DNA from: Leucogyrophana mollusca
Lineage: Eukaryota > Basidiomycota > Agaricomycetes > Boletales
Direction: 5' to 3'
DNA: 27,539 nt
Assembly (NCBI GenBank): GCA_021014945.1
Contig: MU266642.1
Coordinates: forward strand, 1-27,539
Positions 1 to 8,043 of this stretch are shown here, piece by piece (within the stretch, counting starts at the first letter, position 1; each line of letters begins with the position of its first letter). The notes beneath the pieces were generated by a model. That model made no database searches. It was not told the origin of the DNA and saw nothing but the letters and a program-made list of their open reading frames with translations. The position numbers were made by a program, and so were the translations under genes.

Positions 1-714
1 GATATCACCCTTGTGCCTCATTGGCTTCCCGACTTCTACTCCCGTTTTCGAACACCACACCCGGATATCTTGATTCAATGTCGCAGTGACAAGGAAACGT
101 CCATCCGGTGAATACACAACCGACGACACAGAATGCGTGTGGCCTTTGATGGGACCGACAACACTCTCGCCAGTCGAGATATTGATCACCTGGAAATATC
201 CATATTCTAACCCAACAACAATCTGTGACCCATCCGGCGAGAATGCCACAAAGTAGACATTGCCATCGCATTTCAGCGGCTCTCTGCCAGGTCTGCCAGT
301 GTTTGCGTCCCATAACCGTACCGCCCTCTCATTAATAGCCATTGGCACAGTTGCGATCCAGCGTCCATCTGGGGAATAGGCCAGCTTCCAAACACCATGT
401 CCCTCGATCTCATGAACCACTTCCCGCGTCAGTGAATCCCAAATGACCAGCCCGCCCTGCTTCGTTCCACTCGCAATTCTCCTACCATCTGGAGATATGG
501 CTATCCACATGACGCCGGAATCGTGCCGAAGCGGTTGCTTATCTTGCCTCCCGCTATCGACGTCCCAAATGATGACGGTCTTGTCGTCGGATGCGCTCGC
601 AATGTGTCGTCCGTCCGGGAAATACGCAACGGACTGGACCCAATCGGTGTGCCCCTCGAAAATCCTCGCCCAATGCATGGCTGAAGACTCGATGGGGTTC
701 GATGACATCGACAT
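1..714 (-). CDS. WD40 propeller gene A (3' end outside window)
   Basis: The minus strand is open from an ATG at 714 to the window edge (238 codons), so the C-terminal part lies outside. Five WD40 units are visible, ending in VIIWD, LVIWD, VRLWD, FQVIN and IRVWC, each preceded by a strand of the type FSPDG or YSPDGR. It is a close paralogue of genes B, C and D in this window, which have seven units. The start was chosen because all four paralogues share an ATG here followed by S/T-rich residues and an IES or IKA motif. Relative to the others it lacks one codon in the GKPMLGH stretch between units 5 and 6. WD40 propellers are protein-binding platforms; the ligand is unknown. Whether this copy ends in a tail or in a kinase cannot be seen. 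Confidence 0.88.
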   Translation of the reverse strand, partial: MSMSSNPIESSAMHWARIFEGHTDWVQSVAYFPDGRHIASASDDKTVIIWDVDSGRQDKQPLRHDSGVMWIAISPDGRRIASGTKQGGLVIWDSLTREVVHEIEGHGVWKLAYSPDGRWIATVPMAINERAVRLWDANTGRPGREPLKCDGNVYFVAFSPDGSQIVVGLEYGYFQVINISTGESVVGPIKGHTHSVSSVVYSPDGRFLVTATLNQDIRVWCSKTGVEVGKPMRHKGDI

Positions 715-810
715 GGCGCGAGGAGACGGGAGTGATGGATGGGGGTTAGTGAAGATGTTCAAGGCAACGTTGAGGGATGATGATGAGGTGCGGGACACAC
801 ACACTACTTC

Positions 811-860
811 GAGGTGAGCCCCCTCTTATGCCCTCTGTATATGCTGTGAGCATGCTGTGT
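811..860 (-). promoter_or_regulatory. Conserved upstream block of WD40 gene A
   Basis: About 100-145 bases upstream of the gene A start lies a block repeated before genes B, C and D. Read on the minus strand it holds CAGCATGCTCACAGCAT (two CAGCAT words around a SphI-like palindrome), then an ATATACAGAGG run and a TATA-like CATAAGAGG. Conservation in four copies while neighbouring bases drift suggests a core promoter. This is inferred from position and conservation only. Confidence 0.5.
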
Positions 861-1194
861 AATGTTCGGTGCCTCATGCCTTCGGGGAGCGCTTGATGTT
901 TTTAGAATACACAGGCTTAGGACATGGGTGCATCAATTTCATCAACAGCACATACACCGCCCTCCACATTCTTTCCCACATCCCAGCCCTTCCCATTCCG
1001 CTCAACCCAACGTCCCGGCACCCCGCCAACGCAAGTCATGCCTTAAGGCGCTGCAGGCTTCCTCTTGGAAGGTGATGCCGAACTTCGACAAAGACAGCAG
1101 CGCGGCTAAGGTGATGCTACACATGTACCATTCTCTCCCCCCAACTTTGTTCGTCTCCCAATGCCGCAGTCGGTCAGCGTACTGACCCCCGTGA

Positions 1195-1536
1195 TGTCCA
1201 GCTTTTAGTGGACCCCGGGACACTATGGCATCATCAACAGTAGTACCCCAGTGCTCACTGGAGTCATTTCATACCTGCATGTAGCACATTGATGCGAAGA
1301 AGTTGGTGTCAAGCGTCACCCTGTACGGCTTTCCGAAGGTAAACCTCTTCTTCAAGGCCGTCGCCAATCGAGTATCGTCTTCGCCGACGAAGTGGATTCA
1401 CGCCTCACGTTCGGTGCGAAGCGGTGGGTACTTAGTCGTGTGCATGGCTCATCGTCATGCTCCTGTCCCACACACGTATCACTCGATCCTGCACTCGAGC
1501 GTATTGAGTTTCCGCCCCCAGACGTCAAAATGCCAT
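1195..1536 (+). pseudogene. Decayed 26S proteasome ATPase (Rpt2-like) copy, A
   Basis: Plus-strand pieces in different frames match the AAA ATPase core of proteasome subunit Rpt2 in the right order. There is a worn Walker A region (VTLYGFPKV, FKAVANRVSSS) at about 1308-1377, a Walker B region (SSIVFADEVDSRL) at about 1369-1410, and LDPALERIEFPPPDVK at about 1483-1531. Family knowledge: Rpt2 reads [20 protein letters not shown], then SIVFIDEIDA, then [21 protein letters not shown]. The glycine-lysine core of Walker A is destroyed, there are frameshifts and internal deletions, and the LDPAL frame ends in TAG. It is not functional. Two further copies occur at 10540-10830 and 17074-17500, also upstream of a WD40 gene and pointing away from it. 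Confidence 0.72.
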
Positions 1537-1545
1537 AGCATGAGG

Positions 1546-2090
1546 GAAGGTGTTATGGAAACAGAACTTAAATGGGGGCATGTGGTTGAACGAAGCCGCT
1601 ACACAACCTAATTACAGTGCACGCTCGTGCAGACGACCTCAGATTCCGGGATCACATTACGCCTGCGCGCTCGTCGACACCGCTCCAACACACAGCCTTT
1701 CCTCACACCGACGGACCCAGTCCTGGTGGATCAGCGAGGCCGCGTCGTCTCTTGCCAGCAGAGTGACAGTGCTATCCCTGCAACCCACACAGGATTTCAT
1801 CACGTTCCGTCTCCACAACCCACTACTTCTTCTCATCTCGCCAGTAGTATCTCCTCCCATCCCACATAGCATCGCACCTTCGCCGACACAGTACATCCCT
1901 CCTTCTCACCAATACGGCGCACCTTCCCGTTTCCCCACAATTCATGTCGTATGCTGTAGGGGAAATGGCTGGAACGCACGTCGTCGAGTGGGGTGTATGT
2001 AACGGTACAGTAAGGACCACGTACAATGGTACACTTGCTGCATTGTACCATCGCGTGTAGCCTCGACCCATCTCGCCCCGCCCGCAATTC
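1546..2090. other. Non-coding stretch with worn repeats
   Basis: No convincing gene. The minus strand of about 1645-1760 carries a sequence (DAASLIHQDW in one frame) that reappears on the plus strand at about 11375-11466, so the pair is an inverted duplication. The ORFs here differ between copies and show no recognised domain. I take the stretch to be decayed duplicated DNA. Confidence 0.45.
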
Positions 2091-2091
2091 C

Positions 2092-2316
2092 CGGTGACTT
2101 TCGAGCGATGATGTCAGCTGGCGTCAGCTCGATGGCAATATCGACTCGGGCGTTCGAACTTCCCACCAACAGACCCTGGTCTCTTCTCGCCAGCAAGATC
2201 GTCGTCTCGTCCCACCGGAAAGATAGAGACGCAAGGAGGCCCACGGGGCGGAAGAAACCTACGAGTCCACGACGGATGAGAGCGTCATCCAGTATGAAGA
2301 ATGCCCTTGTCCGCAA
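2092..2316 (-). pseudogene. Relic of an unidentified protein gene (copy 1)
   Basis: The minus strand encodes a coherent fragment (LIRRGLVGFFRPVG ... DIAIELTPADI ... ARWVEA). It has a paralogue at 19480-19790, where LIRRGFAG, FAIELTPAGI and VKWIEAL are recognisable in the same order. Two copies that keep the same residues in this frame suggest a former protein-coding exon. I do not recognise the family. This copy is open but has no visible start context or flanking exons, and copy 2 carries a stop between the conserved blocks. Confidence 0.35.
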
Positions 2317-2724
2317 CGACTGTCGGCGGCTCGTCTGAAGGAGAGACAGTGATTTGAGCGCGTGTATGGGTCCCAGCTTATCATAGCGGGGCCTCTAGCG
2401 AGACTTATGCGTGTATGTTTAGGACAATGGGATTCACGAATGCATCGCAGAACGTACACACGCTGCTTGTGACGTCCATTCAGCGGGAGAGTATATTCTT
2501 GGGGGTGGGGTTCTAACATTTGGATACAGGTAGGTGGTGTCTGCATCACTCGGGGTGAGCTGGAGGCGAGCGGGTAGGGCGTATAGGACACGGATGTCAG
2601 TGTGTAAGTCATAAATCAAGTGTATGAAGGTGTGTAGATTGTGTAGGTATCGAGACTAGTAACGCGTACAACACCGCGAAAACAAACGCAAAATGAGTCA
2701 TCAAGTAGCGCCTTTCTCCTGATT
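2317..2724. other. 3' flank of kinase module A, duplicated
   Basis: These bases follow the kinase stop codon. They closely match 12480-12870 downstream of the second kinase copy, including a shared stretch around GCGGGCCTCT...CGAGAG. The ORFs in both copies are not conserved as protein. It is probably 3' UTR plus flanking DNA carried along in the segmental duplication. Confidence 0.55.
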
Positions 2725-4621
2725 TCAGATGGACACAGGCGCCAGCTCGTAGTCGCAGGTATCTGGGTGACGGCGCAGCCGCTGCACAACTTCGCTCGCG
2801 TTGGGACGAGACGCCGGGTCCGTTTCCCGGCATTTCTCGATCAACTCCCAGATCGCATCATCGAGCTCGGTGCAGGCTGGTCGAAGTAGCTTGAGATTTC
2901 GCATGATAGCCATCATTGGGGGAAACTCGGAGAATGGCGGCCGACCAGCATAAATCTGGTACAGTGACGGCGTGAGCGACAGCAAAAAATGAATGGAATG
3001 AAGTTGAACGCGACCTCATAGCCCACACAGCCAAACGCATAGATATCACTAGCACAACTCTTCTGTCTCCGTTCAGGGTTGATGTGGTCGAACAACTCGG
3101 GGGCCATCCACGGGGTGGATCCTTGTCCATTTGAAGTGGCAGTCACAGTGAAGTGGATATTTGAGTCCTCTGCTATAATTGACAAACCAAAGTCGGCAAT
3201 ACAAGCCCTGAGGCCTGATGTAATGAGAATGTTTACCTGTAAGTGTGTATCAGTAACAGTGGGCTGGTCATGCTCGGAGTCCACATACACCTTTCAAGTC
3301 ACCGTGGATCACCGGGGGGGAGAACGAGTGGAGATATTCAAGCCCAAGCGCGATGTCTAACATCTGCCACATAGATCATTACAGTGTCATGCTAACGGCA
3401 CAGCCGACCCACGAACCAGCTGTAGTCGACTCGCTTTTGGGTTTTCTTGAAGGTATTGAGGAAGGCTTCCGTTATCCATCCATGGTGATACGAGGCACGC
3501 TCGAGGGGAGGACTCATTCGTACAGTGCACGCCACAGAATGGTAACACATATGGGCTGGAGAACTGAGCCCACAGAACCGCTTCTTTTGAGTATGCCTGT
3601 GACATCAAAGTCAATCAGGGCGAAGCAAGTGATTAAATGCGGCAAGCCTTCATTAGTGCCTGGACATCACGGGAGCCAAAAACTCGCATTTTCTTGACAG
3701 CGACAGCGCGTCCATCGAGATCGCCTTTCCAGACGTCTCCAAAGGTTCCGCCATCGACTTGATCGCCTCGGATATTGATGTTCGGGAGGATCAGACGTTG
3801 AGGATAAAGCCCAGATCTCTTGGATAGCTCGACTAGTATTTTGACCAAGAACGAACGAACGTTATCGAGATCGAAGGAATCAAGAAGCTGTGTCGAGAAC
3901 GTCAGGTGAAAATAAACATATTACGAGTTGAAGGCTCTTATATGGCTTATACTTTCTGGATGAGGTCGAGCAGCGATTGGGCTAGCGGACCTTTTTGACC
4001 CAGGAGCAGCATTCGGCGTTGCGGCTCCTTGAGCATCAGCAGCATCCGAGCGACTATGGACAGCGCGTCCAGCTTCAAGATCTTATCAACAATTGCTGAA
4101 TCGTTCAGTTGGAACCCCTGTGTTTCGTATGAATTAGATTTTCCTTTTGGAGTATTTGCTCTCAACTCGCCATTTCGTGTTGAGTGAGATAGTGACCCAG
4201 GGTGGCCATGATGGATTCGTGGTTGATGAGTTGGGTGATTTCATCAACGTTGTTGGTCCACTCGATGTACTTCGCCTTCAAACTCTCCACGTCGCTAAGT
4301 GATGTAAGTCGGGAATACACTCCAGCAAGCTAAGGCCATATGAGTGACACACCTAGGCGCATAACATTCCAACAATTCCAGAGTGTACATGAAGAAACGC
4401 TGCAATTCTCGGTTAGAGATCGGTCCGCTTCAAGAAAATAACGGGTTCACTGGATATATCAAGTCGACCTCCACACGCGCGTTTCCATGGATTGATGGGA
4501 CTTGCAAAATCTGCGAGCTGTTCGCACGAAGCCAATCGCTTGGAGCCTCTGCTAGCGACACAGAGATTTGTGGGCTGCTGAGTGTGTTACAAAACTGAGA
4601 GATTGTCTGGACTGTGGATGG
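2725..4621 (-). other. TKL-type protein kinase module A
   Basis: Kinase signatures in exon order: glycine loop [10 protein letters not shown] (~residues 840-849 of the chimera), catalytic lysine in AVAVKK (K859), conserved Glu in SKEAVLW, catalytic loop HGDLKGVNIL (Asp956), DFG in IADFGLS (D974), WMAPELF, then [11 protein letters not shown] and the C-lobe ending ELAPVSI. HGD in place of HRD is usual in expanded basidiomycete TKL kinases. All essential residues are present, so activity is plausible. An accessory helical region precedes the kinase ([45 protein letters not shown]). Two introns seem to use GC donors (ATG/GCGAGT at 4170; AAG/GCTTGC at 3647). Confidence 0.88.
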
Positions 4622-6715
4622 CTACAAGTTGAAAGAGTGTTATCCTCACGAAAGCCAGCAAGAGCAGGGTGCGCACATCGAGAACCGAGGGCGCTGCGCG
4701 GCTCAAACTCAACTCGGCCTCCATCGCACTGATGGTCTTCTCATATTCCTCAATCACAGGTCCCACGATTTCTTCATATTTCGCTGTCCCGCCCACGGAG
4801 CCACCCGATGACGACTCCCGGCGCCGCTCGCCAAGCTCACGCCGCAGCCTCGCAAGTTCCTCCGTCCGGTCAACGTACTTCTCTCTCAAGTTCTCGTAGT
4901 TATTCTGCAGGTCCGTCATCTGCGCAATTATCTTCTTCGACACGCTTTCCGAAGGTTCGTTGGGGATGGGGGTGGAAATAGATTTAGATCCGGAGGCGAC
5001 GATCGGGCCTCCCTCTTTGAGTTGCTTCATTTCCTTCCTCAGCTGCGTGACATAACCCTGCAACCATTTGACATCGTCCCACCCGTCTTCCTTTTCGTTC
5101 AGGATCGCGTGGTTCTTGATATTCCTTGCGCGATTCGCGTATTTGAGCGTGTTGACAGTCTCACCGACGCTCCACTCGGTCGGGCTGACACAGGCAATCA
5201 TGAGGGTGTGCGCATTACCTCCAAGGGAATCTTGTAGGAGTCGCGTAAGCCTGGAGTCCCGGTACGGGATGTGTGTAGCAGTGTGCGACCCGGCACGAGA
5301 AGGATCGCCCAAGGCAGATAGTACATTGCCCAGGGCCAGTAGACCGCGGTCAACCGAAATACCTTCCCCGATGCGCTCACCAGCGGCGGCTGTCCGTTTC
5401 AACTATAGTATAGTGAGAGCAAGCCGTACGCCCTGAAAGGAAATGACACTCACGCGTTCAGACCCAGCAAGGTCGACGAAGTGGAATTTAGAAACAATCG
5501 TGACCCACTCTCCGGAATCTTCATCATCAGGGCGATTATCAGGGGGACGCAGCCCAAGAGAACTAGAGAATCGCAGTCCGCCGCCCCTTCCCATGGCTGC
5601 TGTGACACCCCTTCCCATGGCTGCTGCGGCGCCCCTTCCCGTTGCTGCTGCGGCGCCCCTTCCCGTTGCTGCTGTGACGCCCCTTCCCATTGCTGCTGTG
5701 AAACTAGGCGCGGCGGATCGCCCAAAAGTAGGAGAGGTAATTTGTATGCTGCCCGAGCCTGAGCCAGGTCTAGCGAGACGCGACGGTGAGCGGTCGGCCG
5801 GCAGAAGGGGCGAGGGCGGGCGAGGCGATGGACCTGACCCGTTGTACGTCCTCTGTGCGAGTGTCAAAGAAAAGATGGTGTGCGAGCGAGATGACTGGGC
5901 ATTCATGTCTGTCTCGTTTGTTCTCCTAACAGATATGCCCTGGCGAATGAGACTGCAAGATGGTGAGACTTTCCGTAGGCTCTAGACGCAGATGATGCAC
6001 TCACCTCATGACCTCGTTGCTGTTCCGCACCGATACCTCCCGCAGACCTCTCCATATTATCGATCCATCCTCACCTTGTCTAATTTGAACTTCTCGCCTT
6101 GCCTCAGTTGCCTCATCCGTGCGTATGAGGTCAACTAGGTCCTCGTTGTTCACCTCGATAAAGGATCCCTTGATACTGTAACTCCAGCTCCCACCGCGTT
6201 CCTCCTTGAGTTTCTTCGCCTGCGAGAAGATGGTAGACACAGCCCGCGGGATGATGCCCGCGCCATTATTTGGGTCAGACAAGTTGGCATCTAGATCTAC
6301 ACCGGTCATGGTGAAAGTTTTCCCGCTGCTTGTCTGGCCATAAGCAAGTATTGTACAGTTGAATCCTTCCACGAAACGCGAGATTAGAGGTTCGGCAGTG
6401 CTTCTAAATAGGGCATACTGGGTGGTTGAGGGTGGATGGACTTGGTCGAAGGTGAAGACCTGCTTTTTCCCGGTTCCAGCGGCAGGGGCGGTGACTGCGG
6501 TTGCAGAGCCTGACGCACTCGAGACGTCGATCACCACAGTAGTGGGAGATGTCCTATGTACTACTTGCCGTTGAAAACGAGCAGGAATTGAAACAGCGTC
6601 CTGTGAGGTCCCAGGCCGGATCCGCACGGCTACAATGTAGAAGGAAATTTCCCTCAAATGTTTATACCGCCAGATGGTTCCAGTACTGACCGACTTGCAC
6701 AGACGTCGTCGCCAT
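2725..6715 (-). CDS. Predicted kinesin-TKL kinase chimeric gene
   Basis: A 14-exon minus-strand model: 6691-6715, 6005-6629, 5454-5952, 4677-5402, 4451-4621, 4353-4399, 4171-4294, 3953-4117, 3648-3887, 3417-3596, 3289-3363, 3015-3236, 2725-2955 (the first four are kinesin; 13 segments listed, with the initiator exon only 25 bases). The lengths total 3330 bases, 1109 codons plus stop, with every phase matching. The N-terminal ~615 residues are a kinesin motor and the start of its coiled coil; the C-terminal ~480 are the kinase module also found in gene C. The join uses a 55-base intron (4622-4676) whose donor and body resemble the linker intron of gene E (25828-25882). If that intron is not spliced, the kinesin would end at a stop at 4587 (654 aa) and the kinase would be a separate gene without a clear start. 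A chimera is the better reading because phases agree, but RNA evidence is needed to settle it. Confidence 0.6.
4677..6715 (-). other. Kinesin motor and short coiled-coil module
   Basis: The protein starts [14 protein letters not shown]; a 25-base first exon supplies MATTSVQV and a 61-base intron (6630-6690) follows. The P-loop GQTSSGKT is at residues ~106-113, switch I NAQSSRSH at ~234-241, and switch II DLAGSER at ~377-383. The motor ends near [16 protein letters not shown] at ~483. A coiled coil rich in E, K, R and L runs to ~615. Motifs such as [10 protein letters not shown] and [14 protein letters not shown] fit the kinesin-4 (KIF4/KIF21-like) group of plus-end microtubule motors. A low-complexity G/R/A/T/M insert of about 100 residues sits between the SRSH strand and DLAGSER. 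Family members are usually far longer, so the stalk and tail appear lost at about position 4690. Confidence 0.9.
5584..5706 (-). repeat. 24-base minisatellite inside the kinesin exon
   Basis: About five imperfect copies of a 24-base unit, plus-strand form ccccttcccatggctgctgt plus four bases. On the coding strand each gives eight residues of the type MGRGVTAA or TGRGAAAA. Because the unit is a multiple of three, copy-number change keeps the frame. It lies in the insert between switch I and switch II of the motor. Confidence 0.85.
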
Positions 6716-6893
6716 TGACGGCAATGGCGATGACAATGGGGCCATCGCGTTTGAAGAAGAATCCTTCTGCTTGAGTCGGAGGGGTGTCGTGGAGTTGTAC
6801 AGGGTTCGACTGGTCCGGGGTGCCGTGGGGCATTGGTGCCGAGGCGTAGTAACTCCCTACTCTAAGCCGATTAATTTGGTCACCGGGGGTCAC
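6654..6893 (-). other. Overlapping upstream ORF at the kinesin start
   Basis: A 79-codon ORF in another frame starts at 6893, crosses the kinesin ATG at 6715 and stops at 6654. An in-frame ATG at about 6834 gives a shorter form. It has no recognisable domain. If the mRNA starts upstream of it, it would act as an overlapping uORF and lower kinesin translation. It may equally be chance, because the transcription start is unknown. Confidence 0.3.
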
Positions 6894-6899
6894 ACGGAC

Positions 6900-7549
6900 A
6901 CAGAAACACGTCTAACATAGGGCTGTATTTACCCCAACTTGAACATGACTTACATGGGATGCAAAAAAGAAGATGTAGAGTATTGGTGGATCGTGACCGA
7001 GAAAGCAGTCCATGTTCGCTTCTACTACGTCTATGGCTAACCCACTGGCGCTGATTATTTTCCAGGTCCTCTAGCCGTTCCAATCATGGCTGTTACATAC
7101 GGCCATGAGTTACCACTCCAGACGATCCGTTAGTCGGCCGCCCTCAGGAGTTCGCTGGCATTACTGGGGATAGAGGTGACCCCTGAGTGGGGGATGATGT
7201 TTGCTGTCTGCTACTCCGTAAGTTTTTCGGCTCAGTTTCGAGCGGGGGACGCAAATACCCACGATTGCGTAGCTTTTACAATGTCTGCTTTCATGCTGTG
7301 TCTACTTCTCGTTCGTGAATTCCATCTCAGGGCGATGTTCGGCGTTCCTCTGACCCAATACTGCCCGAGTGGATCTCGATTCTCGACCGACACTTGCTAT
7401 CAAATGGGTAGCTCTCACCTGATGTTACCAGCGCTGCTGTCTTTGGGCTCGGGCACAGAGCATGGTGAGTCTAACTCATAAATTAATACCACTGCGTGGC
7501 GGTTACATGTAGAACTGTGATAGCCCAGGCGAATTCTTCGCTAAAGGAT
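6900..7549. other. Intergenic region upstream of the kinesin
   Basis: No gene recognised. Short ORFs on both strands lack domains. A piece at about 7366-7425 (cgacacttgctatcaaatgg and following) resembles 11055-11105, so worn duplicated DNA is present here too. The proximal part presumably holds the kinesin promoter; no clear TATA element was found. Confidence 0.4.
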
Positions 7550-8043
7550 GGATGTGTGTTGCCGTCAAGCCATGCTACGGTGTGCTAGGAGTGTACTCGG
7601 TCCTCTATTGCCTTAGCGGCACCACCGCTCACCGCTGGCTTGTCATGTACACAGCCATTCTCTGTTTGTCCCTCACTCCGTCTCGCGAGATACTGATTCT
7701 CGCACCCGCAAGACAGGCGAGACGCTCCTCACATGAAAGCGTGGAGGTGCTCGTGTGGAGAGGACGCTTTATTCAGCTCTTCCACTGCTCTCGCGACTAC
7801 AACCAGTGCCTTTCATCATTTCTAGGAGCGTAAACGACCCACCACGAGATCGGGGAACGGACCGGGATTAGATGCAGTAGCAGTAATAGGGCTGCAAGGG
7901 AGACTTTGCGTCGGGATGGATGGTATGTATGGTATGACGACGGGGTATACGGACGGACGTAGCCACTAGTAGTGCAGACGCTCGAGCACTCCAATACCCA
8001 ATACAAGCCGAAGGAACAATGATGGAAGCAGAGCTCGGCTCCC
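7550..8043. other. 3' flank of WD40 gene B, duplicated
   Basis: These bases follow the gene B stop codon. They match the flanks downstream of gene D (about 19990-20591) and, nearer the stop, of gene E (about 24360-24582). The shared words run through non-coding sequence, so this is 3' UTR and flank carried along in duplication. Plus-strand ORFs here are not conserved between copies. Confidence 0.5.

Noticed and set aside
443..817. Long plus-strand ORFs over the WD40 exons (also 9933-10220, 16341-16643, 22288-22842)
   Set aside because: They are mirror images of the conserved minus-strand propeller codons; their proteins have no domain and are not better conserved than the antisense.
4587..4676. 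Kinesin ending at the stop at 4587 as a complete gene
   Set aside because: The last 30 codons are intron-like linker sequence homologous to gene E, not kinesin; kept only as the alternative if the 55-base intron is unspliced.
5443..5985. 180-codon plus-strand ORF over the kinesin exon
   Set aside because: Antisense of the motor and of the 24-base repeat; low complexity only.
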